NCBI GenBank assembly: GCA_949291395.1 | Contig: CASEVW010000110.1 | Coordinates: 1 to 42,855, forward strand | DNA from: an uncultured Oscillospiraceae bacterium | GTDB taxonomy: Bacteria; Bacillota; Clostridia; Oscillospirales; Ruminococcaceae | Direction: 5' to 3' | DNA: 42,855 nt | In this document: in pieces, positions 7,905-16,717 of the stretch | Position numbering within the stretch: position 1 is the first letter of the stretch | How the letters are laid out: each line of letters opens with the position of its first letter | Program-made: the position numbers and the translations under genes | The notes under the pieces: generated by a model | Seen by the model: only the letters and a program-made list of their open reading frames with translations | Database searches by the model: none | What the model was told of the DNA's origin: nothing

Positions 7905-9080
7905 ATGGCAAAACGTGTATTTCTGGTAGTATTGGATAGTTTTGGCGTGGGCTACGAGCCCGATGCGGATAAATTCGGCGATGTGGGGGCCAACACCCTG
8001 GCGTCCATCGCAAAGGACCCGGCCTTCCACACCCCCAACCTGCGCCGGATGGGCCTGTTTGACCTGGACGGCGTGGACTGCGGCGAAAAGGCGGACAAGG
8101 TGCTGGGCAGCTACGCCCGGCTGCAGGAAGCCAGCAACGGCAAGGACACCACCATCGGCCACTGGGAGATCGCCGGCGTGGAGAGCGAGCGGGCCCTGCC
8201 CACCTATCCCAACGGCTTCCCGCCGGAAGTCATTGCGGAATATGAGCGCCTCACCGGCCGCAAGGTGCTGTGCAACCGCACCTATTCCGGCACCGAGGTG
8301 CTGAAGGATTACGGCGAAGAGCACATGAAGACCGGGGCGCTGATCGTGTATACCTCGGCGGACAGCGTGTTCCAGGTGGCTGCCCACGAGGAAGTGGTGC
8401 CGCTGGAGCAGCTGTACGAATACTGCCAGATGGCCCGGGATATGCTGCAGGGCGAGCACGGCGTGGGCCGTGTCATCGCGCGGCCCTTTGTGGGCGGCTG
8501 CGCGGCGGATTTCAAGCGCACCTCCCACCGGCACGACTACTCCCTCAAGCCCCCCGCAAAGACCATGCTGGACTATCTGAAGGCCGCCGGCAGAGACGTG
8601 ATCGGCGTGGGCAAGATCTACGATATTTTTGACGGCGAGGGCGTCACCGAGACCATCCGCACCTCCGACAACACCGAGGGCATCCAGGTGATGCTGGACC
8701 TGGCGGACCGGGACTTCGAGGGCCTGGCCTTCATCAACCTGGTGGACTTTGACATGGTCTACGGCCACCGGCGCAACATCTCCGGCTATGCGGCTGCCGC
8801 CACCGAGTTTGACCAGGGCCTGGGTAAGATGCTGGAAAAGCTGCGTCCGGACGACCTGCTCATCGTCACCGCCGACCATGGCTGCGACCCCGGCTACACC
8901 AAGACTACCGATCACACCCGGGAATACGTTCCCATGCTGGTGGCAGGCCAGAACGTAAAGGAAAACAACGGCCTGGGCACCATCCTGGGCTTTGGGGCCA
9001 TCGGCCAGACCGTCTGCTCCTACCTGGGCGTGCCCGCCCAGCTGGACGGCCAGGATCTGAGCGAGAAGATCCTGAAATAA
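7905..9080 (+). CDS. deoB: Phosphopentomutase
   Basis: DeoB interconverts ribose (or deoxyribose) 1-phosphate and 5-phosphate, linking nucleoside salvage to the pentose phosphate pathway. The 391-residue length fits Firmicute DeoB (about 390). Alkaline-phosphatase-superfamily metal motifs are present: 'FLVVLDSFGVGYEPDA', 'DTTIGHWEIAG', 'IVTADHGCDPGYTKTTDHTREYVP'. I chose ATG 7905 with AAAGGAGG at 7887-7894; an upstream in-frame ATG at 7881 overlaps that ribosome site. It has its own promoter, divergent from pyk, and no other nucleoside genes adjoin. Confidence 0.96.
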   Translation: MAKRVFLVVLDSFGVGYEPDADKFGDVGANTLASIAKDPAFHTPNLRRMGLFDLDGVDCGEKADKVLGSYARLQEASNGKDTTIGHWEIAGVESERALPTYPNGFPPEVIAEYERLTGRKVLCNRTYSGTEVLKDYGEEHMKTGALIVYTSADSVFQVAAHEEVVPLEQLYEYCQMARDMLQGEHGVGRVIARPFVGGCAADFKRTSHRHDYSLKPPAKTMLDYLKAAGRDVIGVGKIYDIFDGEGVTETIRTSDNTEGIQVMLDLADRDFEGLAFINLVDFDMVYGHRRNISGYAAAATEFDQGLGKMLEKLRPDDLLIVTADHGCDPGYTKTTDHTREYVPMLVAGQNVKENNGLGTILGFGAIGQTVCSYLGVPAQLDGQDLSEKILK

Positions 9081-9215
9081 GATTTTTCAAAAAATAACAA
9101 AAAGTTTCAAAAGCGTGAAATATTTCGCCCGGCTCTGTCGTTCTTTAGATACGGTGGAAACTTTTTCAAAGTCCGCAGGGCAGGGCGAATATGCTGCAAA
9201 ACAGGAGAATCGCCC
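9081..9215. other. deoB-YdcF intergenic region with long-loop inverted repeat
   Basis: A perfect 10-base inverted repeat, AAAAAGTTTC at 9100-9109 and GAAACTTTTT at 9158-9167, encloses 48 bases. That interval includes a small palindrome, GAAATATTTC (9116-9125). No clear promoter or terminator was found. Confidence 0.4.
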
Positions 9216-10010
9216 TTGCACTGGAAAATGATCGTTCTATGGGCGCTGGCTGTGTTTTTCCTTGCGGACAGCCTGCTGCTCACACTGCGTTCCAATTTTA
9301 ATTTTGGCCTGCTGATCATCTATCTCATCACCGCCGGGCTGTGGATCTACGCCTTGTTCCACGGGCCCATCGACGCCTTCTGCGCGGCGGGCGTGGGCCG
9401 GGTGCTGAAGATCCTCTTCTTCTGCGGGCTGGGCGTTTTTGCCCTGCTGGTGGGGTTCGTGGCCGTCAGCGGCTATTCCCACCTGCCCCAAGGGGACGAA
9501 AAGGCAGTGATCGTGCTGGGAGCCGGGCTGCGAAAGGACACCCCCAGCGACCTTTTGCGCCGCAGGCTGCAAAAGGCCCTGGAATACCACCAGGAGAACC
9601 CAGAAGCCTGGATCGTGGTCACCGGCGGGCAGGGCCCCGGAGAGACCATCCCCGAGGGGGTGGCCATGGCCCGCTGGCTCGAAGAAAACGGCGTGCCGGA
9701 AGATAGGATCATCGTGGAGGACAAAAGCACTTCCACCGAGGAGAACCTGCTGTTTGCCCGGCGGCTTTTGGAAGAAAAAGGCATTTCGGCGGCGGACCCG
9801 GTGGTGGTGGTCACCAACGCGTTCCACTGTTACCGGGGCGGCGAGTACGCCCGCATGGCTGGTTTTCAGGATGTGGACACTCTGCCCGCCAGCATTGGGC
9901 TGAATTCCATCATGCCCTGTTATTTTCGCGAGGTGTTCGCGGTGCTGTATTACTGGGTGTTCAAGTCCAGCCGCAGCGGCTGGATGCTGCCCTTCGTGGG
10001 GATCTTTTAG
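9216..10010 (+). CDS. YdcF/SanA-like (DUF218) membrane protein
   Basis: The 264 residues begin with hydrophobic segments (about 5-22, 29-46 and 60-85), followed by a DUF218 domain: 'AVIVLGAGLRKDTPSDLLRRRL', 'WIVVTGGQGPGETIPEG', 'IIVEDKSTSTEENLLFARR', 'VVVVTNAFHCYRGGEYAR'. Members such as ElyC and SanA affect cell-envelope precursor handling; YdcF itself has no firm role. The start is a TTG at 9216-9218 because AGGAG lies eight bases upstream; ATG 9228 is the fallback. It is 35 bases from the ABC ATPase gene on the same strand, so co-transcription is plausible. Confidence 0.85.
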   Translation: MHWKMIVLWALAVFFLADSLLLTLRSNFNFGLLIIYLITAGLWIYALFHGPIDAFCAAGVGRVLKILFFCGLGVFALLVGFVAVSGYSHLPQGDEKAVIVLGAGLRKDTPSDLLRRRLQKALEYHQENPEAWIVVTGGQGPGETIPEGVAMARWLEENGVPEDRIIVEDKSTSTEENLLFARRLLEEKGISAADPVVVVTNAFHCYRGGEYARMAGFQDVDTLPASIGLNSIMPCYFREVFAVLYYWVFKSSRSGWMLPFVGIF

Positions 10011-10045
10011 CACCGTGACCTTAAAATAAAACGAGAGGTGAAACA

Positions 10046-10852
10046 ATGGCGCCAATCATTCGCGTGGAACATCTGCGTAAGGTTTACCGGGTGGGCCATG
10101 AAAAGGTCGTTGCCCTCAACGACGTGGATCTTGCCATCGAGCCGGGGGAGGTGTGCTGCATCGTAGGCCCTTCCGGCAGCGGCAAATCCACCTTGCTGAA
10201 CCAGCTGGCCGGCTTGGAAAAGCCCACAAAAGGGCATGTGTACATCGGCAAGCACGATATCAGCACCATGACCGAAAACGAGCTGGCCAAATTCCGGCAG
10301 GAGCATCTGGGCTTTATCTTCCAAAGTTACAACCTGCTGCCCAGCATGACGGCGGCGGAAAACGTGGCCCTGCCGCTGATGTTCAAGGGCGTGGGCCGCA
10401 AGGAGCGCATCCGTCTGGCTACCTTGGAACTGAAAAAGATGGGCCTTGGCAAGCGGGCCAATCACCGCCCCACCGAGATGAGCGGCGGCCAGCAGCAGCG
10501 GGTGGGCATCGCCCGCGCCTTTGTGGCAAAGCCCAAGGTCATCTTTGCGGACGAGCCCACCGGCAACCTGGACAGCCAGACCACCCGGCAGGTGCTGTAC
10601 CGGATGCTGCAGATGGCAAAGGAAAACGGCACCACCTTTGTGATGGTCACCCACGAGCGGGAGCTTTCCGCCGTGGCGGACCGGGTGGTCACCATCATGG
10701 ACGGCAAGGTGGAGAGCAACGTGCTGATGGACGCACAGACCAAAGCCGCAGCCCAGGCCGAGATGTTTAAGGATATTTTGGAGCAGGAGGTCCCGGCGGA
10801 ACCCAAAACCACCCGGCCCTTGAAAAGCGAAAAGAAAAGCGAAAAGCAATAA
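10046..10852 (+). CDS. ABC transporter ATP-binding protein (MacB/LolD type)
   Basis: This 268-residue ATPase has Walker A 'GPSGSGKST', a Q-loop 'LGFIFQSYNLLP', signature 'MSGGQQQRVGIARAF', Walker B 'VIFADEPTGNLD' and the switch His in 'FVMVTHERE'. The layout is that of the LolD/MacB group, which powers MacB-like permeases by mechanotransmission rather than classic transport. A 40-residue tail after the ATPase core ends in Lys/Glu repeats. AGAGGTGAAACA precedes the ATG. Its partners are the surface protein and permease genes directly downstream. Confidence 0.92.
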   Translation: MAPIIRVEHLRKVYRVGHEKVVALNDVDLAIEPGEVCCIVGPSGSGKSTLLNQLAGLEKPTKGHVYIGKHDISTMTENELAKFRQEHLGFIFQSYNLLPSMTAAENVALPLMFKGVGRKERIRLATLELKKMGLGKRANHRPTEMSGGQQQRVGIARAFVAKPKVIFADEPTGNLDSQTTRQVLYRMLQMAKENGTTFVMVTHERELSAVADRVVTIMDGKVESNVLMDAQTKAAAQAEMFKDILEQEVPAEPKTTRPLKSEKKSEKQ

Positions 10853-10874
10853 TCAGTGAGGAGAGAACCAAACC

Positions 10875-12323
10875 ATGAAAAACAGGATCAAACGTATCAG
10901 CGCTGTTTTGGCCATGGCCGTGGCCCTGAGCAGCTTCGCCGTATTTGCGGAAGGGGAGAGCAGCCCGGCGGCGGCTTCCAGCCCTGCCAGTGACTCTTCC
11001 GCAGTGGTGCTGGACGACAGCACGGGCGGCGATGGCACCGACAATAGCAGCAGTACTAGCGTAAGCGAACCGCAGTATGCGGCACCGTATATTGCGGACT
11101 ACCGTGTGACCGGCTATCCCGGCGAGCACTACGACCGGGGCGAGCGGGCTGACATCGAGGTCACTGTGGTGGACGAGGGTGCCGCTGCGGCCGGGGCAAG
11201 GATCACCGCCCGCACCAACACTGCCGCTTTCTCCGCCAACACTCATAAGGAAACCGTGGCAAACGGCAGCAGTTACACCTTTATCTTCCGCAACGTGGAA
11301 TTTGTGGGCGGCAGCACTGAATTCTCTTTTGAACTGATTTATGAAGATGGCTATAATGCTCCCATCGTCAACCTGTCCCAGAACCTGTCCATGTGCGTAG
11401 ACACCCCGGATCCCACCGCCACCCCCGTGCCGGAACCCACCGAGAAGCCGGAGTACGATTATCCCAAGGTCCTGGTGAAGGACTTCTCCTTCGGCGGCAG
11501 CAGCGTGGAGGCCGGCAAGGAGTTCACTCTGGAGCTGACCCTGTTCACCACCAGCGGCAACGCCAACCTGCAGGACGTGATGGTGGGCCTGAATTTCGGT
11601 GAGGTGAAGGGCGTGTCCCTGGCCAGCGGCAGCATGAATACTTATGTGGGCGAGATGGCCCCCAACAGCACCCAGGTCATCAGCTACCGCATGATGACCG
11701 ACGCCACCATCGAGGCCGGCGCCATCAGCATCAATGTGAACCTGACCAGCAAAAACGGCGAGGCCGCCACTTCCCCCATCTCCATTCCCGTGACCCAGCC
11801 CGAGCGCTTTGACATCACCAACATGGAAGCCCCCGAGACCCTGATGATGGGCGAGGAAGGCTACCTGTCCGTTACCTTCGTGAACAAAGGCAAGAGCCCC
11901 ATCAACAACCTGTCCGCCGAGATCCAGGGCGAGAACCTGGCCAACCCCGGCCAGAGCCAGTTTTTGGGCAACATTGCCGCCGGCACCGAGAACTCGGTGG
12001 ATTTCAGCGTGCTGGCTGCCGCCGAGGGCACCATCACCGGTAAGGTCATCCTCAGCTATGAGGACTCCCGCGGCGAGGTAAAGACCCTGGAAAAGGACTT
12101 CTCCTGCACCGTTGAGCCCGCGCCTGATATGGGCGATATGATGGATCCCGGCATGATGGATCCCACCATGACCGAAGACGTGCAGCCCGGCATGCCTGTG
12201 TGGGGCTGGGTGCTGATCGTTCTGGGCGTTGCCGCAGTGGTCGTCATCGTGGTCGTGGTCGTGAAGAAAAAGAAGAAAGCCGCCAAACTGGCTCAGTTGG
12301 AGGACGAAGATGAAGATATCTGA
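10875..12323 (+). CDS. Secreted, membrane-anchored CARDB/S-layer-like protein
   Basis: The 482 residues begin with a signal peptide (MKNRIKRISAVLAMAVALSS, cleavage likely near AVFA). A Ser/Ala-rich stretch, a first beta-rich domain and a Pro/Thr linker (near 175-195) follow, then two CARDB-like domains, e.g. 'VLVKDFSFGGSSVEAGKEF' and 'FVNKGKSPINNLSAEIQ'. The C-terminus has a transmembrane helix, a KKKKK stop and an acidic EDEDEDI tail. CARDB-type (COG1361) domains are extracytoplasmic adhesion or spacer modules. The gene lies between the ATPase and permease genes and overlaps the permease start by 14 bases, so it is probably a third transporter subunit in place of an HlyD/MacA protein. This role is inference. 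Confidence 0.8.
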   Translation: MKNRIKRISAVLAMAVALSSFAVFAEGESSPAAASSPASDSSAVVLDDSTGGDGTDNSSSTSVSEPQYAAPYIADYRVTGYPGEHYDRGERADIEVTVVDEGAAAAGARITARTNTAAFSANTHKETVANGSSYTFIFRNVEFVGGSTEFSFELIYEDGYNAPIVNLSQNLSMCVDTPDPTATPVPEPTEKPEYDYPKVLVKDFSFGGSSVEAGKEFTLELTLFTTSGNANLQDVMVGLNFGEVKGVSLASGSMNTYVGEMAPNSTQVISYRMMTDATIEAGAISINVNLTSKNGEAATSPISIPVTQPERFDITNMEAPETLMMGEEGYLSVTFVNKGKSPINNLSAEIQGENLANPGQSQFLGNIAAGTENSVDFSVLAAAEGTITGKVILSYEDSRGEVKTLEKDFSCTVEPAPDMGDMMDPGMMDPTMTEDVQPGMPVWGWVLIVLGVAAVVVIVVVVVKKKKKAAKLAQLEDEDEDI

Positions 12324-13785
12324 TCTGCTGCGTCTCAGCACGGATAATCTTCGCCGCAGAAAAGGCCGCACCGCCCTCACCGTCATCGGTGTGGTGGTGG
12401 GCACCTTTTCCATCATTGTAATGATCAGCCTGGGCATTGCCAGCAATGCCCAGAACGAAGCCATGTTGCAAAGCTGGGGCGATCTGACCCAGATCAGCAT
12501 CAACAACTACCAGTGGGGCGCTGCCAGCGGGGATGTGCCCACCCTGGATGATAAGATGCTGGAGCAGCTGCGCGGTTACGAGCATGTGGTGGCCGTTACC
12601 CCCATGTATCAGGACAGTAATATCAACGCACAGATCTATGCGGGCAAAAACGACCGGTACGAGGCCTATGCCTGGAATATGTATGGCGTGGATATGGACG
12701 CCCTGCAAGCCATGGAGTACGAGCTGATCAGCGGCAGCTTTATCCAGAAAGACACGAACCTTGGCAAAAAGAAGATCCCGGTTTTGCTGGGCGAACATTT
12801 TGCCTATGAATTTCAAGACACCCGCAAAAGCTACAACAGCGGCAAGCGCCAGCGTTATTGGGGCGAGACCGATGCGCTGGGCAACCCGATCGAGCCTTTT
12901 GTGGACGTGGAACACGACAAACTTACCCTGCGCCTGACCGCCTATGACTCCAACGGCAACGAAAAGACCGAGGAGTACCAGCTGGTGGTCATGGGCATCT
13001 TCAAGCAGGACGATGCCAAGCAGTATTTTACCAACGCGGGCATCGCCATGCGGGTGGAGGATATGCAGATGCTGTCCAAGGCGTATGCCAAGCTGTCGGG
13101 CAACCGGCAGAGCAGCGGCGGCAGCGTTATGATCTCCTCCAGCGGCGGCCGGCCCCTGACCCAGCAGGACAACGGCTATGAAAACGTCTACGTGAAGGTG
13201 GACGATGTGGACAATGTGAGCGATGTGGAAAAAACCATCCAGGATCTGGGCTACCAGACCAGCTCCATGACCCAGGTGCGGGAGGAGATGCAGGCTAACG
13301 TGGCCAAAAGCCAGATGATCCTGGGCGGTACCGCCGCCGTGGCCCTGCTGGTGGCGGCGCTGAACATCGCCAACACCATGATGATGTCCATCTACGAGCG
13401 CACCCGAGAGATCGGCGTGATGAAGGTGCTGGGCTGCGAGGTGCGCAAGATCCGCAACATGTTCCTGGTGGAAGCCGGCGCGATCGGCCTGCTGGGCGGC
13501 GTGGTCGGTGTTCTGCTGAGCTATGGCGCCAGCCTGATGCTGAACAATCTTACCACAATTGCGGCCATCTTTGGCGGCACCATCGACCTAAGCGGACTGA
13601 TGAGCAGCTTTGGCGGCGGATATTATTACGGGATGGACGGCGCGTCCGCCGCCATCTCCATCATCCCGCCCTGGCTGGTGGTGCTGGGCCTGGGCTTCTC
13701 CACCCTGGTGGGCGTGCTCAGCGGCCTATGGCCTGCCATCCGCGCCACACGCATCAGCGCGCTGGAAGCCATCCGCCACGAGTAA
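12310..13785 (+). CDS. MacB/FtsX-type ABC transporter permease
   Basis: The 491-residue protein has the MacB layout: a first helix (about 23-45, 'GRTALTVIGVVVGTFSIIVMISLGIA'-like), a large extracytoplasmic domain (about 50-335), then three C-terminal helices forming the FtsX core. Motifs include 'MMSIYERTREIGVMKVLGCEVRKIRNMFLVEA' and a final 'PAIRATRISALEAIRHE', which is nearly universal in MacB permeases. A Gly/Ser stretch (near residue 270) and a Gly/Tyr-rich loop before the last helix are unusual. The ribosome site GGAGG lies inside the preceding gene. It is the last gene of the triad and a terminator follows. Confidence 0.92.
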   Translation: MKISDLLRLSTDNLRRRKGRTALTVIGVVVGTFSIIVMISLGIASNAQNEAMLQSWGDLTQISINNYQWGAASGDVPTLDDKMLEQLRGYEHVVAVTPMYQDSNINAQIYAGKNDRYEAYAWNMYGVDMDALQAMEYELISGSFIQKDTNLGKKKIPVLLGEHFAYEFQDTRKSYNSGKRQRYWGETDALGNPIEPFVDVEHDKLTLRLTAYDSNGNEKTEEYQLVVMGIFKQDDAKQYFTNAGIAMRVEDMQMLSKAYAKLSGNRQSSGGSVMISSSGGRPLTQQDNGYENVYVKVDDVDNVSDVEKTIQDLGYQTSSMTQVREEMQANVAKSQMILGGTAAVALLVAALNIANTMMMSIYERTREIGVMKVLGCEVRKIRNMFLVEAGAIGLLGGVVGVLLSYGASLMLNNLTTIAAIFGGTIDLSGLMSSFGGGYYYGMDGASAAISIIPPWLVVLGLGFSTLVGVLSGLWPAIRATRISALEAIRHE

Positions 13786-13818
13786 GCAAAATTTCCACGA
13801 AAAGCAAGCAAGCAAAAA

Positions 13819-13856
13819 CCGCCTCGGCTCACTGTGTGGGCCGAGGCGGTTTTTTG
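13819..13856. terminator. Terminator between permease and antiporter genes
   Basis: ACCGCCTCGGC (13819-13829) pairs with GCCGAGGCGGT (13841-13851), followed by T residues; A residues precede it. It lies between convergent genes and probably works in both directions. Confidence 0.85.
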
Positions 13857-13883
13857 TGCGTTTTGTAAAAACGGGAGGAACGA

Positions 13884-15476
13884 TCAGAAATGCGCCACCA
13901 CAAGGGTGTCTCCCGAGAGGATACGGGTGTCGCCCGCCGGGATGATAGTCTCGCCGGGGCGGCGGATCAGCACCACAAGGCTGTCCTGAGGGCGGTCCAC
14001 CTCTTTCAGGGTCTTGCCCGCATAACGGGAGCTGTTGTCCACCGAGACCTCTCGCAGCGTCAGGTTGGCCCGGTTCTCAAATTCCCGGGCGGCGATGATC
14101 AGCAGATCGCCGGGCAGGATGCGGGTGGAACCATTGGGCACCAGGATCTGCTTGTCATTCCGGATGATCAGGGCGATCAGGAAATCCGGCGGGGTCACGA
14201 TGTCCCGCAGCAGCTGCCCGGACCAGGGGTGATTTTCGTCCAGGTGCAGCTTGATAAAGCTCACGTCGTTTTCTTCCTGGTAGTCGTTGAAGGTGCGCCG
14301 CACATCGGCGTTGTTGTCGATCATATCGAAAACGTGCGCCATGCGGGGCAGCAGCGTGCCCTGTAACCCCATGGAAAGCAGCACGATGCAGAACACCAGA
14401 TCGAACAGGTCATAGGTAAGGGAAGGCCCGTTCAGCACCGCATAAATGGAGAACACGATGGACGCTACGCCCCGAAGCCCCGCCCAGGACACGATGCCGA
14501 TCTGCTTGGCGCTGGAGCGGAAGGGGGCCATCAAAGCGATCACCGAAAGGGGGCGGCCCACCAGCGTGAGGAATAGCATGATGAGCAATGCGGGCAGGAA
14601 CACCTGGGGCAGCTTCACCGGGGTGACCAGCAGGCCCAGCAGGAAGAAGATGAGCATCTGGGCAATGCCGGTGATCACGTCAAAAAAGCGCACCAGATCC
14701 CGCTTTTGGGGAATGGGCGCGTTGCCCATCAAAATGCCGCACAGGTAAACGCTCAGGTAGCCGTTGCCCCCCAGCAGCGAGGGCAGGGCGTAGGCGATCA
14801 CGGCCACCGCAAACACAAAGATGGTGTCGCCCTGGGCCATGGTGGCGTGGGCCCGGCGCAGCAGCCAGGCGGCGGCAAACCCAATGAGCACGCCGCAGGC
14901 CGTGCCGAAGAACAGCTGCTGGAACAGCATGATGGGCACCGAGACGCTCTGGCCGCTCATCAGGGTGACCAACACCACCGTGAGCATGTAAGACATGGGG
15001 TCGTTAGAGCCGGATTCCAGCTCTAAAAGGCTGGCGGTGTTGTCCCGCAGGTTCAGGTTTTGGGTGCGCAGGATGTTGAACACCGAGGCGGCGTCGGTGG
15101 AAGCGATCACCGAGCCAATGAGCAGGCTCTCCAGCCAGGAAAGCCGCAGGACCAGGTGGATGAACAGGCCGGTGAGTCCGGCGGTGAACACCACGCCCAG
15201 GGTGGATAAAAGCACCGATTTTACCGCAACGGGCCGGGCGGCCTTGATGTTGGTGCCAAAGCCGCCATAGTACATGATGAATACCAGGCTTACCGAACAT
15301 ACCACTTCGGAAAGGCGGTAATCGTCGAATGAGATGCGAAACAGTCCGTTTTCGCCAAAGATCATACCCAGCAGGATAAACACCAGCAGGGTGGGGATGG
15401 GCAGTTTGTCGGTGAACCGGTGGGCCAAAATGCAGGCCAGGATCACCACACCCACCAGCAGCAGGATGCTGTTCAA
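13884..15476 (-). CDS. K+(Na+)/H+ antiporter, CPA1 family, NhaP2/CvrA-like
   Basis: The 530-residue protein has a 12-13 helix transporter domain (to about residue 390) and then two TrkA-C (RCK_C) regulatory domains (about 405-465 and 470-530, each ending in 'ILPGDLLIIA'/'ILSGDTLVVA'). The ion-binding region reads 'STDAASVFNILRTQNLNLR' and 'LLELESGSNDPMSYMLT', as in NhaP2/CvrA potassium-proton antiporters. I chose a TTG start (15474-15476) because AGGAGG lies eight bases upstream and the encoded protein begins NSILLLVGVV. An ATG-started frame more than 200 bases upstream crosses the promoter. TrkA-C domains commonly sense nucleotides such as c-di-AMP; that link is inference here. Confidence 0.9.
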   Translation of the reverse strand: MNSILLLVGVVILACILAHRFTDKLPIPTLLVFILLGMIFGENGLFRISFDDYRLSEVVCSVSLVFIMYYGGFGTNIKAARPVAVKSVLLSTLGVVFTAGLTGLFIHLVLRLSWLESLLIGSVIASTDAASVFNILRTQNLNLRDNTASLLELESGSNDPMSYMLTVVLVTLMSGQSVSVPIMLFQQLFFGTACGVLIGFAAAWLLRRAHATMAQGDTIFVFAVAVIAYALPSLLGGNGYLSVYLCGILMGNAPIPQKRDLVRFFDVITGIAQMLIFFLLGLLVTPVKLPQVFLPALLIMLFLTLVGRPLSVIALMAPFRSSAKQIGIVSWAGLRGVASIVFSIYAVLNGPSLTYDLFDLVFCIVLLSMGLQGTLLPRMAHVFDMIDNNADVRRTFNDYQEENDVSFIKLHLDENHPWSGQLLRDIVTPPDFLIALIIRNDKQILVPNGSTRILPGDLLIIAAREFENRANLTLREVSVDNSSRYAGKTLKEVDRPQDSLVVLIRRPGETIIPAGDTRILSGDTLVVAHF

Positions 15477-15512
15477 TGGCAGTCCCTCCTTTTTCTGTAT
15501 ATTCCTATAAAA

Positions 15513-15518
15513 ATTATA
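15513..15518 (-). promoter_or_regulatory. Extended -10 promoter of antiporter gene
   Basis: On the minus strand TGG-TATAAT forms an extended -10 element about 37 bases upstream of the TTG start. The -35 is weak. Confidence 0.5.
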
Positions 15519-15591
15519 CCATAAAATGGAGAGCAAGATGTTTTTAAAATATGAAATATGGAAGCAATTTTTATAAATTTGCAACAAAACA

Positions 15592-15620
15592 CCCGGGCGG
15601 ATAAATCGCATCCGCCCGGG
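15592..15620 (-). terminator. Terminator after the deaminase gene
   Basis: A perfect 11-base stem (CCCGGGCGGAT at 15592-15602, complement at 15610-15620) is followed on the minus strand by GTGTTTTGTTG. It closes the trmO/DJ-1/deaminase run. Confidence 0.75.
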
Positions 15621-15637
15621 GTCGCCATAAAAATTGT

Positions 15638-16084
15638 TTATTGTTCGGTTGGTTCGGCGCCGCCGTTTTGGTAGCGGTACATGCCCCACCAGTCCGGCAC
15701 GAGCTGTTCCAGCGTGACCGTTTCGCGGGTCTCAAAGTTTACCAGGATCTCCATATCCTTGTTTTTTTCATTCAGCTGCATAAAAAAGTCCCGGCAGGCG
15801 CCGCAGGGCATGCCGCTGCCCTGGCCGAAAGGCGGTTTGTCCCGAAAGGCGATCAGCCGTTTCACAACGGTCTGCCCGCTGTTCAGGTACATGTTCAAAG
15901 CGGCGGTGCGCTCGGCGCACAGGTCCATCACGCCGCAGCAGCTCTCAAAGCAGAAGCCGGTAAAGATCTGGCCGTTTTCGCTTTCCAGGGCGCAGACCAC
16001 GTGGTGAGCATACATGAACGGGGAGACCTCCTGGGGGTGGTACTGCTCCTTCGCTTTTTCATATAACGTTTGCCAAATGTCCAT
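15638..16084 (-). CDS. Cytidine deaminase-like protein
   Basis: The 148-residue protein has the two zinc motifs of the cytidine deaminase fold, 'DLCAERTAALNMYL' (CAE) and 'GMPCGACRDFFMQL' (PCxxC). It lacks the typical N-terminal substrate motif of housekeeping Cdd, and the spacing resembles blasticidin-S-deaminase-like members, so the substrate is open. The start is ATG 16082-16084 with AAGGAGG seven bases upstream; a longer frame runs back through the DJ-1 gene in another phase and is not real. It lies 26 bases behind the DJ-1 gene and is probably co-transcribed. Confidence 0.85.
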   Translation of the reverse strand: MDIWQTLYEKAKEQYHPQEVSPFMYAHHVVCALESENGQIFTGFCFESCCGVMDLCAERTAALNMYLNSGQTVVKRLIAFRDKPPFGQGSGMPCGACRDFFMQLNEKNKDMEILVNFETRETVTLEQLVPDWWGMYRYQNGGAEPTEQ

Positions 16085-16110
16085 GGGATGCTCCTCCTTT
16101 TGCCGAACGG

Positions 16111-16671
16111 TCAAAATCCATAGGGATAGCCGATGGCGGCGCGGATCTTTTCCGCGGTCTCCTGGCCGCACAGGCGGGCGGCCAAACGCAGGGAGAAGGG
16201 GATGGAAGCGCCCAGGCCCCACCCGGTGAGGATGTTGCCGTCCTCCACCACAGGCTCGTCCACCAAAACAGCGCCGGCCATCTGGTCTTTGAAGCCGGGC
16301 CAGACGGTGGCCCGCTTGCCCTCCAGCAGGCCGAACCCCGCCAAAGCGCTGGGGGCGGCACAGATGGCTGCCACCCATTTGTCCGGGTCGGCGGCAGCGG
16401 CCAGGCAGGCGGCCTTCACCGCCGGGCACTGGGCAAGATTGGTGGTGCCGGGCATCCCGCCGGGCAGCACGACCAGATCAAAGTCCGCCCCGTCGATGTC
16501 CTCCGCCAGGGCGTCGGTGTCCAGCCGCACGTTGTGGCTGGACAGGATGCTGCGGCTGCCGTTCACCGAGGCGGTGACCACTTCCACGCCGGCCCGGCGC
16601 AGGATATCCACCGTCAACAGGGCTTCGCACTCCTCGGTGCCGTCCGCAAAAAATACACAGGCTCGTTTCAT
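16111..16671 (-). CDS. DJ-1/PfpI family protein (YajL-like)
   Basis: The 186 residues open MKRACVFFADGTEECEALLT, with the conserved Glu of the nucleophile elbow partner, then 'DLVVLPGGMPG' and the nucleophile cysteine in 'AAICAAPSAL'. This is the YajL/ThiJ/DJ-1 subgroup, linked to glyoxalase/deglycase or redox-chaperone roles; which applies here cannot be told. The start at 16669-16671 has a GCGAGGTC ribosome site. trmO ends 46 bases upstream and the deaminase gene starts 26 bases downstream on the same strand. Confidence 0.88.
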   Translation of the reverse strand: MKRACVFFADGTEECEALLTVDILRRAGVEVVTASVNGSRSILSSHNVRLDTDALAEDIDGADFDLVVLPGGMPGTTNLAQCPAVKAACLAAAADPDKWVAAICAAPSALAGFGLLEGKRATVWPGFKDQMAGAVLVDEPVVEDGNILTGWGLGASIPFSLRLAARLCGQETAEKIRAAIGYPYGF

Positions 16672-16717
16672 TAAAAAGACCTCGCTTTCCTTGTTGAAAT
16701 GTAAAAATATGCAAAAT

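Noticed and set aside
10767..12506. 579-codon frame opposite the CARDB protein gene
   Set aside because: His/Gly/Leu-rich shadow of low-AT coding sequence; the plus strand has a signal peptide, domains and ribosome site.
13798..13816. AAGC repeats after the permease stop as a short tandem repeat
   Set aside because: Only three imperfect units, probably chance next to the terminator.
15477..15689. 71-residue N-terminal extension of the antiporter
   Set aside because: It crosses the promoter and the deaminase terminator; a TTG with a good ribosome site gives the normal start.
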